Part shown: one piece after another, positions 54,468-64,000 of the stretch
Layout of the letters: every line of letters starts with the position of its first letter
Position numbering within the stretch: the first letter of the stretch is position 1
Assembly (NCBI GenBank): GCA_045646965.1
Contig: JAZRLR010000018.1
Location: 1 to 64,000 of the forward strand
DNA length: 64,000 bases
Direction: 5' to 3'
Source of the DNA: HGM04593 sp045646965
GTDB lineage: Bacteria; Bacteroidota; Bacteroidia; Bacteroidales; Bacteroidaceae
Position numbers and translations under genes: made by a program
Notes under the pieces: model-generated
Databases searched by the model: none
Told to the model about the DNA's origin: nothing
Seen by the model: the letters and a program-made list of their open reading frames with translations, nothing else

Positions 54468-56864
54468 ATGAAGATACACCCCGTCAGAATATTTGTCACA
54501 CTACTCGCAATGCTCGTTGCACTGCCTCTGTGGGCACAGAAGGTCACATTCAAAGGCAAGGTGACCGACGAGCACAACAGCCCCATAGAGATTGCCAACG
54601 TGAGCATTCTGGGGCAGCCTCGCGGCACCCTCACCGACCTAAAGGGACACTATACCCTCACCTGTGAGAGCCGCGACACCGTGGTGATTGCATTCTCTAT
54701 GATGGGCTACCAGACACGCAAGCGCACCTTCACAAACCCCACCGACACAATTACGCTGAATATTATGCTCCCCACGGCCGAATACTCCCTGCAAGGGGTG
54801 GAGATTGTGGACAACGAACGCCGTATGGGTAGCACACACAGGATAAAGGCCGACAAACAGCTGCGTTTGCAGGCGAGTGCGAGCGGCAATGCCATAGAGG
54901 ATATAATCTCGACACAGGCAGGCGTGAGCTCGCACAACGAGCTTTCGTCGCAGTACAATGTGCGCGGCGGTAACTTCGACGAGAACAGCGTCTATGTCAA
55001 TGGAATAGAGGTTTACCGCCCGCTGCTCATCAGGGCAGGACAGCAGGAGGGTTTGAGCTTCCTCAACCCCGATATGGTGGAGACGATAAACTTCTCTACA
55101 GGCGGCTTCGAGGCGAAGTATGGCGACAAGATGTCGTCGGTGCTCGACATCACTTACCGCAAGCCACGCGAGTTCGAGGCCATAGCCTCGGGCAGTCTCC
55201 TGGGCGGCAGCCTCTACGTGGGAACGGGAAACAGCCGATACAGTTTCTCGAATTCGGTGCGTTACAAGAGTAACAAATACCTGCTCGGCACGCTCGACAC
55301 AAAGGGAGAGTATGAGCCGCAGTTCATTGATTACCAGGCCCATTTCAACTGGAGCATAACACAGAAGTTAAGCCTCGGGGTGATAGGAAACATTTCGCGC
55401 AACGAGTACAAGTTCACCCCCAGCGACCGCAACACAAATTTCGGCACGCTCGAGGATGTAAAGGAGTTCAAGGTCTATTTCGGGGGATGGGAGAGCGACC
55501 TCTTCACCACCCTCTTCGGCTCGGCCGCACTCAACTACATACCCAACGAATACAACCAAATTACGCTGCAGGCATCGGCCTTCACAACCAACGAAGAGGA
55601 GACCTTTGACATAAGCAGCGAGTACTGGATAAACGATATAAACAGCAGCGAGAACCTGGGCGTGGGACGATATATGGAACACGGCCGCAACTACCTCGAG
55701 GCCGACGTGACCACCGCTGCCGTCACGGGAAAACATTTCATCGATGCACACGACCTGCGCTGGGGCGCAGAATGGAAACGTGAGCAGTTCAGCGACAACC
55801 GCCGCGAGTGGCAGATGCGCGACTCCGCGGGGTACAACGTTCCGCAGGGCGACACCTATATGCGCCCCATATATAACCTGCGCTCAAAGAACAGCGCCAC
55901 AAGCAACCGCCTGTCGGCCTATCTGCAGGACACATACAAGTTCAAGACAAAGCACGGACTATTCTCGCTGAACGCGGGCGCCCGCATCTCGCACTGGAAC
56001 TGGAACGGGGAGACCATCTTCTCGCCACGCGCCTCGCTTGGCTTCACACCCGCAGCAAACAAAGACATAACCCTGCGTCTTGCCACAGGCATCTACTACC
56101 AGACACCTTTTTATAAAGAGATGCGCGACACGGTGACCACCGACGGCCTCACCACCGTGCAGCTGAACAAAAAGATAAAATCGCAACGCTCCATACAGGC
56201 TGTAGCAGGGCTCGACTACCACTTCACTATGGTGAACCGCCCCTTCATATTCACCGCCGAAGCCTACTACAAAAAGCTCGATAACCTAATCCCCTACAAC
56301 GTTGATAATGTGCGCATTGAGTATTACGGCGAGAACTGTGCCAAGGGATATGCAGCAGGCATCGACTTCAAGCTCTTCGGAGAGTTTGTAAAGGGCACAG
56401 ACTCCTGGGTTACATTCTCTATAATGCAGACCGAGGAGCGCATAAACGGCGGTCGCTGGCTGCCCCGCCCCACAAACCAGAAGTTCAATTTCTCGCTGCA
56501 TTTCACCGACTATTTCCCCGGCACCGACAAGTGGAAGATGACCTTGCGCGCCGCATACGCCGACGGGCTCCCCTTCGGCCCTCCGCACAAGGGACGCGAG
56601 AGCCAGGTATTCACCGCACCTGCCTACAAGCGTGTGGATATAGGAATGTCGTATCGTCTGCTCAATAACGAGGAGAGGTTTTTCCGCACCGGGGTGCGTC
56701 GCTACCTCAAGAATGTGTGGCTGGGCATCGATGCTTTTAACTTATTGGGAATTAATAATGTAAATTCATACTATTGGATTAGTGACATTAGTAATAATTT
56801 GTATGCTGTGCCCAATTTCCTCACAGGCCGTCAGCTCAACTGCAAAGTAGTTGTGGAGCTTTGA
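54468..56864 (+). CDS. TonB-dependent outer-membrane receptor with carboxypeptidase-regulatory-like domain
   Basis: A 798-residue TonB-dependent receptor. A signal peptide ends near residue 23, followed by a CarboxypepD_reg-like domain (about 27-105: KGKVTDEHNSPIEIANVSILG). The plug is at about 115-230 (AIEDIISTQAGVSSHNELSSQYNVRGGNFDENSVYVNGIEVYRP, read in parts) and the beta-barrel runs to the C-terminus. It lacks the SusC-type TonB-box family length (about 1000) and has no SusD partner, so it is a siderophore/cofactor-type or peptide receptor. The ligand cannot be assigned. It lies 40 bases after the acyltransferase gene. Confidence 0.94.
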   Translation: MKIHPVRIFVTLLAMLVALPLWAQKVTFKGKVTDEHNSPIEIANVSILGQPRGTLTDLKGHYTLTCESRDTVVIAFSMMGYQTRKRTFTNPTDTITLNIMLPTAEYSLQGVEIVDNERRMGSTHRIKADKQLRLQASASGNAIEDIISTQAGVSSHNELSSQYNVRGGNFDENSVYVNGIEVYRPLLIRAGQQEGLSFLNPDMVETINFSTGGFEAKYGDKMSSVLDITYRKPREFEAIASGSLLGGSLYVGTGNSRYSFSNSVRYKSNKYLLGTLDTKGEYEPQFIDYQAHFNWSITQKLSLGVIGNISRNEYKFTPSDRNTNFGTLEDVKEFKVYFGGWESDLFTTLFGSAALNYIPNEYNQITLQASAFTTNEEETFDISSEYWINDINSSENLGVGRYMEHGRNYLEADVTTAAVTGKHFIDAHDLRWGAEWKREQFSDNRREWQMRDSAGYNVPQGDTYMRPIYNLRSKNSATSNRLSAYLQDTYKFKTKHGLFSLNAGARISHWNWNGETIFSPRASLGFTPAANKDITLRLATGIYYQTPFYKEMRDTVTTDGLTTVQLNKKIKSQRSIQAVAGLDYHFTMVNRPFIFTAEAYYKKLDNLIPYNVDNVRIEYYGENCAKGYAAGIDFKLFGEFVKGTDSWVTFSIMQTEERINGGRWLPRPTNQKFNFSLHFTDYFPGTDKWKMTLRAAYADGLPFGPPHKGRESQVFTAPAYKRVDIGMSYRLLNNEERFFRTGVRRYLKNVWLGIDAFNLLGINNVNSYYWISDISNNLYAVPNFLTGRQLNCKVVVEL

Positions 56865-56989
56865 TTTTTCTTTTTTTGCAATTAAAGGCAAATAGGTTTA
56901 CTCTTGCTTTTAAGACCTCGGTGTCACTAACCGCCTTTTTCCTGTAATTTAATTTCTCGGTAACCCGCGAGCTTTTCTTACTTTAAACT

Positions 56990-57039
56990 AACCCTCTTTC
57001 TCTCCTTTTTGTCGGCACAAAAGGGAGAGAAAGAGGGTT
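56990..57039 (+). terminator. Long hairpin after the TonB receptor gene
   Basis: About 20 bp pair between 56990-57009 and 57019-57039 with one bulged G and a 9-base loop. It has T-rich flanks and lies 126 bases after the stop, so it is a likely but distant terminator. Confidence 0.65.
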
Positions 57040-57211
57040 TGCTACACCGAGAAGTAGAAAGTAAGCATAACAACTCATAAATAGCGCGCCCTCTAAAGCA
57101 CAACACCAAACTTTAAAACAAAAAAACGCCCCACACACCCCTCGCACGCACACATACGCGCATCACACACAGAAAGTTGATAAATATAATAAAAATATCA
57201 ATATTTTTTAT

Positions 57212-57219
57212 TACCTTTG
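57212..57219 (+). promoter_or_regulatory. -7 element for the GH89 gene
   Basis: TACCTTTG (TAnnTTTG) lies in an A/T-rich stretch. The leader to the ATG at 57330 is about 104 bases and contains a small GC hairpin. No -33 TTTG is clear. Confidence 0.55.
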
Positions 57220-57329
57220 CAGCCGATTTTTAAAATAAGCATAACTATGCGCCTGCGGGGAGTGCCCCGAACACATTCATCACAGAAAACATAGAACATT
57301 ATAACTTTTTTAATTAATCAATCAACACA

Positions 57330-60300
57330 ATGAAAAAATTTTTCATCTCACTGCTGTTGCTTGTAGCGATGCTCTTTGCCCAGACGTCGCAGGCGCAGGC
57401 ACCGGTGGCAACTCCCGAGAAAGCGATCGAGGGACTATTGACACGTATCGGAGGCGAGACTGCTCCCGGTAAGTTCGAAATTGTGATTGAGGAGTCTCTT
57501 GCCGAGAATGGCAAAGATGTCTTCGTCATCACAGAGAAAAATGGAAAGCCCTGCATCAAGGGTAACACACAGTTGTCTGTGGCTACAGGTATTAACTGGT
57601 ACCTCAACCACTATGCACACATCAACCTCACTTGGAACAACCTCACCACCGACCTCTCGGCAGTGAACCTCCCCGTTCCCACTCAAGACGAGAAACACGT
57701 TTGTAACACAACCTATCGTTACGACTTTAACACTTGTACATTCTCTTACTCTATGGCCTTCTGGACTTGGGAGCGCTGGCAGCAGGAGATTGACTGGATG
57801 GCCCTCCACGGTATCAACGCGCCCCTTAACCTTGTGGGCTTGGATGTTGTGACACGCCTCTTCCTCGAGGAACTCGGCGTGAGCGAGGACGACATCGACG
57901 CATATATCGCCGGCCCCGGCTTCATCGCTTGGTTTGCGATGAACAACCTCGAGGGCTGGGGTGGTACCATAGAGTCGGCAAATACAGGCGTGTATATGAA
58001 GGGTAACCCCGACTGGTGGTACACCCGTCAGGAGAAGCTCTGCCGCGATATGTTGCAGCGTATGCGCGAGCTCGGTATGCAGCCCGTAATCCCCGGATTC
58101 AGCGGCCAGGTGCCCAACTGCATCGTGAACTACGCTATCGACGGATTCAGCAGCGGCGACGTTGTAAACAACGGAACCTGGGCAGGAGGCTACACACGTC
58201 CCGACATCTTGAAGCCCAACACAAACAGCTACGTTACATTTGCCGAGGTTTACTACAAGCACCTGCACAATGTAATGGGTGTGTCGGAGTTCTACAGCAT
58301 CGACCCCTTCCACGAGGGTTCACTTCCCTCGGGTGTGAGCAACGCGACCTGCTACCCCAATATTATGAAGGAGCTCGACAACTACTTCAACGAGGTGTCA
58401 GAGGACGACAAAGCCAAATACAATGTAAAGACCTCTCCCAAATGGATTATCCAGTACTGGCAGGGAGTGCCCCAGAGCGGTGCTTTCAGCGCTATGGAAA
58501 GCTATGGTGACCGTTTCATCGGCCTCGACCTCTTTGCCGATAACATATATGCCGACAACGCAGCCCAGTGGAGAACCAACTACTTCCAGGGCCGCCCCTA
58601 CATCTACTGTATGCTCCACAACTTCGGTGGCCGCAGCGGATTGCACGGTCGCTTGGAGACCACAATGAACGGTTACTTCGAGGCACTTGCCAAGGGTAAC
58701 AATATGCAGGGTGTGGGTGCTACCCCCGAGGGTACAGAGACCAACCCCATCCTCTACGATATGCTCTTTGAGCTCCCCTGGATGGATGTAAACAACCGTC
58801 CTTCGGTAGACGAGTGGATTGAGGACTACTCATACTCTCGCTACGGCGTGCAGAGCGAAAAGGCTCTCGCAGCATTGCAGAACCTCAAGAAATCGGTATG
58901 GAACTGCGAGGTGAACCAGCAGGGTACATCGGAGGCAGTTATCCTCGCACGCCCCGACTGGAGCATCGGTAGCGTATCGAGCTGGAGTACATCGGCTATC
59001 TACTGGGATGTGCAGGACGTGCTCCTTGCAGCCGACCAGCTTATCTCTATCGCCGACGATATTACCACAGCCGACGGTACAGCCAACTATAACTACGACG
59101 TAATAGACGTAATCCGTCAGTCTATGGTAGACTACGCAGCCAAGCTGTTGCCCCTCATCAGCGCGGCACGCAACACAGGCAACACAGCCGAGTACACACG
59201 CCTCTACAACCTCTACCTACAGCTTATGCTCGACCTCGACACAATGCTCTCTTATGACGAGAACTTCAAGCTCGAGCGTTGGACAAGCCTTGCGCGCAAC
59301 ATCGCCGACGAGGTTGAGGGTACCACAGAGAACGACCGCAACTGGCTCGAGTGGAACGCCCGTACACAGGTGACCGTGTGGTCAAAGGGTAACACCGACC
59401 TCCACGACTACTCTAACCGCTGCTGGTCGGGACTTATCAAAGACTTCCACTACAAGCGCTGGAAACAGTTCTTCGAGAATAACGGCAACGCCTTCAGCGG
59501 CGGCTGGTACAACGGCTTCGAGTACCCCTGGACAGTGGATTTCAACGACACATACAACCTCGCAGGCGACTACTCAAAGATAGAAATCCCCACCGATATG
59601 AGCGCCACAGAGAAGGCCGTACAGACCTTCGGCAACTACTTCGGTCGTGTAAAGGGCATCGACAAGAACTACATCTTCCCTATGGGAGTTACAACCGACG
59701 CCCAGGGCAAGGGTATCATCCCCGAGGTATACCGCGGACAGACCGTTGAGCTTCCCCTTGTGATTGGCAAGAACACAGCCATCGCATCGGTGTGGATTGA
59801 CCTTAACAACGACGGCGCAGCAGGCAGCGGCGAGAACCTCACAGCCACCGACGGCCAGGTAAACATCCCCGCCGACGCAACCATCGGCCAGACAACAGCC
59901 AATGTGACATTCGAGGACGGCACAAGCATCACATTCGACATCGCCCTCGTTGAGGACATCACCGAGGAGCGCACCGTGACAGCCGCATCGGCAGGTAACG
60001 GTAGCGTAGCCATCGAGGGCACAAGCGAGCTCACAATTACCAACGCCCAGGCTGTTAAGATTTACGCTACAGCAAACACAGGCTACAACTTCGAGAAGTG
60101 GACCGATGCAAACGGCAACACCGTGAGCAATAACAACCCCTTCATCTACTACGGTAAGGAGAGCGCCACATTCACAGCCAACTTCATTCAGGACAAGTGG
60201 GGTGTGGTAGAGCTTGGCGAGAGCACAATGAGCGGCGACATCGCAAGCTACGGCCAGTTCATCCACCAGCTCACCTTCGCATACTACAACCGCGAGGCAG

Positions 60301-63300
60301 AGACCATCTTTGAGACAAGCGACGCCCCCACAAGCATCTTCAACACAATTCCCAAGATTGTGAACGTGCCTCAGGGTGCAAGCTTCGACGTTGAGTATAA
60401 CAACGGCGCTGCCAGCGGTTTGCAGTACTGCTACTTCCACGCATACATCGACCTCAACGCCGACGGCGACTTCGACGACGAGGGCGAGCTCTTGAAGACA
60501 GCGGGTACAAACAACGCTGCTAACACAGCCGTTTGCTCAAACAAGATGAACGTGCTTCTCCCCTACGACGCACCCCTTGGTATCACCCATATGCGTCTGC
60601 GTTTCGACGGAGCTTGGAACAGCCCCGAAACCAAAGGCGCAAAGGACCCCTCTATCCGCCCCGTTTACGACCTCATTATCAATATCACCGACAAGTCGAG
60701 CAAAGCAGCCGAGGTTAAAGTACTCACAAACAGCGAGGAGTGGGGAAAAGTTGAGGTGTGGACCGACGAGACACCCGACGGCTCAACAGGCACAGAGTGG
60801 AACGTAAGTTCAAACATCCCCTTCTACCTGCGTGCCACAAAGACAAGCGACGATGTAGAGTTCCTCGGCTGGTACGACCACTACGGCCGTCTCGTAACCA
60901 ACGAGCTCAATTACACAATGTACGCACGTGAGGACGCCACATACACCGCGAAGTTCCGCAAGTTCCTCACAATTGACGGATGGGAGATTGAGTACCGCAC
61001 CGAGCAGGGCGCAACATCTGCGACACGCCTCGCCGACGGCGCAGCCCCCTCAAACGGCAAGACATACTACATCGCTGCACACGTTAAGCAGAGCAGCGAC
61101 TACAACAACTACTACCTCTATGACAACGGAGGCACTTTGAAATCGAGCACCACTCTCGGCGACGAGAACTTCTTGTGGACCTGCATCGAGAACGGCGACG
61201 ACACCTACTCATTTGTAAACGAGAGCGGTAACTACCTCGCAAACAATTCAGGCTACCACATCAGCATAGGTGCAACAGCAGCGAAGTACAAATTCGAGGC
61301 AGCCGTGCACGAGGGTGTCTCACTCTGCAACTACAGCGACGGATACACCGGCAGCCGCTATATGGTTACAAGCGGCGACGGAGCAAGCTTCAACCGCAAC
61401 AGCACAAAGAGAAACGACACAAGCTGGAGTAGCGACTACATCCTCTACGAGGTGAGCACAGGCGAGAATGTAATTCTCACCAACGTGCGCAAGTCGGGCA
61501 ATAACGACCTCGTTATCCCCGCAACCGTAGAGGTACTTGGCGAGGAGTGCACCATCGTAGGTTTCGACAACAACCTTTTTAATAACAACAAAGAGTTGTG
61601 GTCAATCACTATGCCCTCTACAATGCAGTTCTTGAGCCAGAAGTCTCTGCTCAACGGCACAATGACAGGTAAGGTGGCAAGCGGTGCAGGCACAGTAGAT
61701 GCGCAGTACTACACCGTCTACAACCTCGAGGAGGCTATCTCTGTTGCCGACGGCTTCAAGGTTACCGTTAGAGGAACAAGCGACGGCAGCACATATAATC
61801 AGTGGGGCTCGGGACTCTTTGCCACAGGCACAGACCCCTTGGCAACCACCTACAACGACGGTTTCCAGTTCTACCTTGCAAAGGCCGGTAACTTCGTGCT
61901 CAAGATAGACAACGGCAATGAGTACGCGCTCGACAACAGCGAGTGCAAGGTTATCGCAGGCACACCCTTCACAGCTACCATCGAGTATGTAGACAACACA
62001 ATCACCATCACCGTAGATAACGGTAACGGCCAGACAGGTGTTTACACAAGAGACAACGTAACCTTGGCAGATATATCAGCCTTCTCGGCAGCTATCCCCA
62101 CAGGTATCACACTCAACGTGGAGGTGGAGACAGAGAAAGAGGCCAACCCCTTCAGCGGCTGTTCTAACCTCGACAAGATTGCCTTCGACGGCACTTGCGC
62201 AGCCTACTATGTAAACGACGAGGGCGACCTCTACAACGCAGCCGACCTGCTTGTGTGCTCACCCGAGGGCAAGGAGAAAGGCGCCGACCGTCGCGCGCTT
62301 GGCGTGCTCATCGAGCAGATGGAGACTCTTACATCAAAGGTTGCCACATACAACCCCGCAGGAGCCACCACAAAGATTACTTTGCAGACAAGCGACGAAA
62401 ACGCAGCAAACTACCTGTGGACAAACAACGCCGAGACAAGCGAGGGTAACATCGCACACCTTGTCGATGGTATCAAAGGCCAGAACGACAACTTCTTCCA
62501 CAGTAACTGGCACAGCGTAAGCACTACAGAGGGTTACCACTTTATAGAGGTAGACCTCGGTGCAAACAACGCATACACAATTATGCAGTTTGCCTACCAC
62601 ACCCGCACAGGCTGTAGCAACGACTTCCCCGATGCTGTCACCGTTATGGGTAGCAACGACAAGCAGAGCTACACCACCCTGCACACCGAGAACGAGAACC
62701 TCCCCCAGGGCACAAACCAGACCTTTACATCGGCAAAGTTCGACTGTGGCGAGCCCTACCGCTACCTGCGTTTCAGAGTAGATGCAGAGCGCACCTACTG
62801 GCATATGGGCGAGTTCGAGCTCTACGCTTGCACAGCCTCGGCAGATGTCTTTACACACCTCGAGGCAGGTATCACCAACGAGCAGGCCGCGGCAGGCTAC
62901 AGCACCCTGCAGGAAGCCATCGCAGTATATGACAACGGCACAACAGCCGCACAGATGCAGAGCGCTGTGACAAGCCTTCAGAGCGCATACGACACCCTGC
63001 TCGCCCTCTTCAACGGAGCTACCCCCGTGGAGATTACTATGGACGAGGAGAACCCCGTGCTCTACAAGATTTTCATCAAGCGTACAGCCGATGTAACCGT
63101 GCTCAAATATGACCACAGCGACAGCAAGGTGGCAGTTGTGAACACAGCCGACAACAGCAGCTGGCAGGCTTGGTACTTCACAAGCGACGAGAGCGGTGTA
63201 TATGTACACCCCTTCAACGCCAACGGCAAGGTACTTGGTGCAGCAAGCACAAACAACAGCCCCGGCACAATTACAGCAGCCGAGAAGGGCGAGCAGGCTT

Positions 63301-64000
63301 TCGATAGCTGGAAGTTCGTTTCACGCGCCGACGGATACTATAACATCCAGGCACGCGACGGCAGCAACTACTTCAGCAACAACGGCGGTACAACCCAAAA
63401 GATGGGCTTCTGGAGCGGCAGCCCCGACAGCGACACCGGTTCACTCTTCAAGTTTGTGAAGGCTACATTTGAAAACGACAACGCACGTTTCTACCAGTTG
63501 AACGATGTTAAGCCCACAATGACCGACGGCACAAACATCTACGGCGGTACAAGCGTAGGTCTCTACACAGGTGGTACAGAGTATCGCGAGGCATACACCG
63601 AGGCAGGTAACCTCATTGCAGCAGGCAGCAGCGCAAGCAGCAGCGACGCTTGTTACGAGGCCTACACCACCCTGCTCGATGCCGCAGAGAACCTCTCTTA
63701 CAACAAAGCCGACGCAAGCAAGATTTACTATATTAAATCGGCTGCGACAAACAGCTACTGCGCAGGCAAGTATGTACACACATACGCACAGAAGAACGCA
63801 AGCCACAACAACTACAGCCACAAGAACCTCGTATTCAAGAACCTCAACGAGATAAGCAACAAAACACTTGCAATGTTCCAGTTCGAGGAGACAGGCACAC
63901 AGGGCCAGTACAAAATGAAGTGCTTGCACACAGGTATGTATGTAAAGACCTTCCTCAAGAACCACGAGCTCCTCGGCACAGCAGAAGAGGCAAAAGTGGT
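57330..64000 (+). CDS. Giant GH89 alpha-N-acetylglucosaminidase with many binding modules (cut by the window edge)
   Basis: A secreted GH89 enzyme that is open from the ATG at 57330 to the right edge, at least 2223 residues. A signal peptide ends near residue 25. The catalytic region (about 30-745) has WERWQQEIDWMALHGINAPL, NNLEGWGG, the likely acids E329 in DPFHEG and E467 in GATPEGTE, and MLHNFGGRSGLHG. This is the NAGLU family, which cuts terminal alpha-GlcNAc of mucins and heparan sulfate. Then come InlB-type repeats (about 875-955 and 1126-1210) around a GEVED domain (about 960-1123), a ricin-like unit (about 1235-1340), a laminin-G-like fold (about 1467-1590), an F5/8 type C domain (about 1673-1830), FIVAR (about 1835-1892) and another beta-trefoil. 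No stop or frameshift was found. The true C-terminus is outside the window. Confidence 0.92.
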   Translation, partial: MKKFFISLLLLVAMLFAQTSQAQAPVATPEKAIEGLLTRIGGETAPGKFEIVIEESLAENGKDVFVITEKNGKPCIKGNTQLSVATGINWYLNHYAHINLTWNNLTTDLSAVNLPVPTQDEKHVCNTTYRYDFNTCTFSYSMAFWTWERWQQEIDWMALHGINAPLNLVGLDVVTRLFLEELGVSEDDIDAYIAGPGFIAWFAMNNLEGWGGTIESANTGVYMKGNPDWWYTRQEKLCRDMLQRMRELGMQPVIPGFSGQVPNCIVNYAIDGFSSGDVVNNGTWAGGYTRPDILKPNTNSYVTFAEVYYKHLHNVMGVSEFYSIDPFHEGSLPSGVSNATCYPNIMKELDNYFNEVSEDDKAKYNVKTSPKWIIQYWQGVPQSGAFSAMESYGDRFIGLDLFADNIYADNAAQWRTNYFQGRPYIYCMLHNFGGRSGLHGRLETTMNGYFEALAKGNNMQGVGATPEGTETNPILYDMLFELPWMDVNNRPSVDEWIEDYSYSRYGVQSEKALAALQNLKKSVWNCEVNQQGTSEAVILARPDWSIGSVSSWSTSAIYWDVQDVLLAADQLISIADDITTADGTANYNYDVIDVIRQSMVDYAAKLLPLISAARNTGNTAEYTRLYNLYLQLMLDLDTMLSYDENFKLERWTSLARNIADEVEGTTENDRNWLEWNARTQVTVWSKGNTDLHDYSNRCWSGLIKDFHYKRWKQFFENNGNAFSGGWYNGFEYPWTVDFNDTYNLAGDYSKIEIPTDMSATEKAVQTFGNYFGRVKGIDKNYIFPMGVTTDAQGKGIIPEVYRGQTVELPLVIGKNTAIASVWIDLNNDGAAGSGENLTATDGQVNIPADATIGQTTANVTFEDGTSITFDIALVEDITEERTVTAASAGNGSVAIEGTSELTITNAQAVKIYATANTGYNFEKWTDANGNTVSNNNPFIYYGKESATFTANFIQDKWGVVELGESTMSGDIASYGQFIHQLTFAYYNREAETIFETSDAPTSIFNTIPKIVNVPQGASFDVEYNNGAASGLQYCYFHAYIDLNADGDFDDEGELLKTAGTNNAANTAVCSNKMNVLLPYDAPLGITHMRLRFDGAWNSPETKGAKDPSIRPVYDLIINITDKSSKAAEVKVLTNSEEWGKVEVWTDETPDGSTGTEWNVSSNIPFYLRATKTSDDVEFLGWYDHYGRLVTNELNYTMYAREDATYTAKFRKFLTIDGWEIEYRTEQGATSATRLADGAAPSNGKTYYIAAHVKQSSDYNNYYLYDNGGTLKSSTTLGDENFLWTCIENGDDTYSFVNESGNYLANNSGYHISIGATAAKYKFEAAVHEGVSLCNYSDGYTGSRYMVTSGDGASFNRNSTKRNDTSWSSDYILYEVSTGENVILTNVRKSGNNDLVIPATVEVLGEECTIVGFDNNLFNNNKELWSITMPSTMQFLSQKSLLNGTMTGKVASGAGTVDAQYYTVYNLEEAISVADGFKVTVRGTSDGSTYNQWGSGLFATGTDPLATTYNDGFQFYLAKAGNFVLKIDNGNEYALDNSECKVIAGTPFTATIEYVDNTITITVDNGNGQTGVYTRDNVTLADISAFSAAIPTGITLNVEVETEKEANPFSGCSNLDKIAFDGTCAAYYVNDEGDLYNAADLLVCSPEGKEKGADRRALGVLIEQMETLTSKVATYNPAGATTKITLQTSDENAANYLWTNNAETSEGNIAHLVDGIKGQNDNFFHSNWHSVSTTEGYHFIEVDLGANNAYTIMQFAYHTRTGCSNDFPDAVTVMGSNDKQSYTTLHTENENLPQGTNQTFTSAKFDCGEPYRYLRFRVDAERTYWHMGEFELYACTASADVFTHLEAGITNEQAAAGYSTLQEAIAVYDNGTTAAQMQSAVTSLQSAYDTLLALFNGATPVEITMDEENPVLYKIFIKRTADVTVLKYDHSDSKVAVVNTADNSSWQAWYFTSDESGVYVHPFNANGKVLGAASTNNSPGTITAAEKGEQAFDSWKFVSRADGYYNIQARDGSNYFSNNGGTTQKMGFWSGSPDSDTGSLFKFVKATFENDNARFYQLNDVKPTMTDGTNIYGGTSVGLYTGGTEYREAYTEAGNLIAAGSSASSSDACYEAYTTLLDAAENLSYNKADASKIYYIKSAATNSYCAGKYVHTYAQKNASHNNYSHKNLVFKNLNEISNKTLAMFQFEETGTQGQYKMKCLHTGMYVKTFLKNHELLGTAEEAKV

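Larger units (their letters stand above)
56865..57329. other. Gene-free region between the TonB receptor and the GH89 gene
   Basis: Four hundred and sixty-five bases without a supported gene. It contains a long terminator-like hairpin (56990-57039), segments that can pair across it (see findings), a GH89 promoter element at 57212-57219, and a 5-bp GC hairpin in the leader (57256-57260 with 57265-57269). Confidence 0.75.

Noticed and set aside
54468..56864. The TonB receptor as part of a SusC/SusD polysaccharide locus
   Set aside because: No SusD-like lipoprotein is adjacent and the receptor is shorter than SusC; the GH89 gene has its own promoter.

Overview
The window looks like chromosomal DNA of a gut-type Bacteroidales bacterium. 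Signs are Bacteroidota-style promoters (TTTG, about 20 bases, TAnnTTTG) in place of -35/-10 boxes, starts with little or no Shine-Dalgarno sequence, a lipoprotein TamA-like protein (TamL type), the rpmB-rpmG-DUF4295 trio, BspA-type leucine-rich repeats, TonB-dependent proteins and large multidomain glycosidases. Base composition is near one half G+C. I see no insertion sequence, integrase, phage gene, CRISPR array or rRNA. The only RNA gene is an initiator tRNA-Met on the minus strand.

Layout, left to right. 1-2.6 kb: mutS2 (minus). 2.8-6.6 kb: secreted GH31 enzyme with a dockerin and a cohesin-like domain. 6.7-7.0 kb: small orphan gene between two terminators. 7.2-10.8 kb: alpha/beta hydrolase, membrane-anchored Mur ligase and D-Ala-D-Ala ligase. 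11.0-12.7 kb: umuDC. 13-21 kb: GH2 beta-galactosidase with lectin-like N-terminus, then an MG2-Sel1 protein. 21-25 kb: CstA-family transporter, GH109-type enzyme, double TonB-C protein. 25-28.8 kb: recJ-recQ (minus). 29-29.7 kb: membrane protein plus XRE regulator (minus). 29.9-33.3 kb: carboxynorspermidine dehydrogenase, recA and a secreted C1-type peptidase (minus). 33.7-35.6 kb: dnaK behind a sigma-54-like promoter. 35.9-37.9 kb: BspA-like surface protein. 38-42.7 kb: tRNA, TetR and RluA-type synthase (plus), then lipoprotein PPIase, M16 peptidase and GT90 (minus). 43-49.8 kb: tamB-tamL. 50-53.3 kb: nucleotidyltransferase (plus), ribosomal-protein trio and tsaD-cinA (minus). 53.4-56.9 kb: GNAT/FemAB-like protein and TonB-dependent receptor. 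57.3 kb to the edge: a giant GH89 enzyme cut off by the window.

How the genes fit together. Four glycosidases (GH31, GH2, GH109 and GH89 types) point to trimming of host O-glycans and glycoproteins: alpha-GalNAc, beta-Gal and alpha-GlcNAc ends. Their surface-targeted members carry F5/8-type, ricin-like, FIVAR and InlB-type modules. There is no SusC/SusD pair, so this is scattered glycan-foraging capacity, not a classical polysaccharide utilisation locus. Genome maintenance is well represented (mutS2, recJ, recQ, recA, umuDC), and so is envelope biogenesis (tamB-tamL, the Mur/Ddl cluster, GT90).

The best candidates for something less described are the hydrolase/membrane-Mur-ligase/Ddl trio, in which the Mur ligase seems to lack the usual MurF substrate domain; the sigma-54-like promoter with 11-bp phased repeats before dnaK; and the dockerin-cohesin pair within one GH31 enzyme. 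Family calls come from reading motifs by eye. No database search was run.
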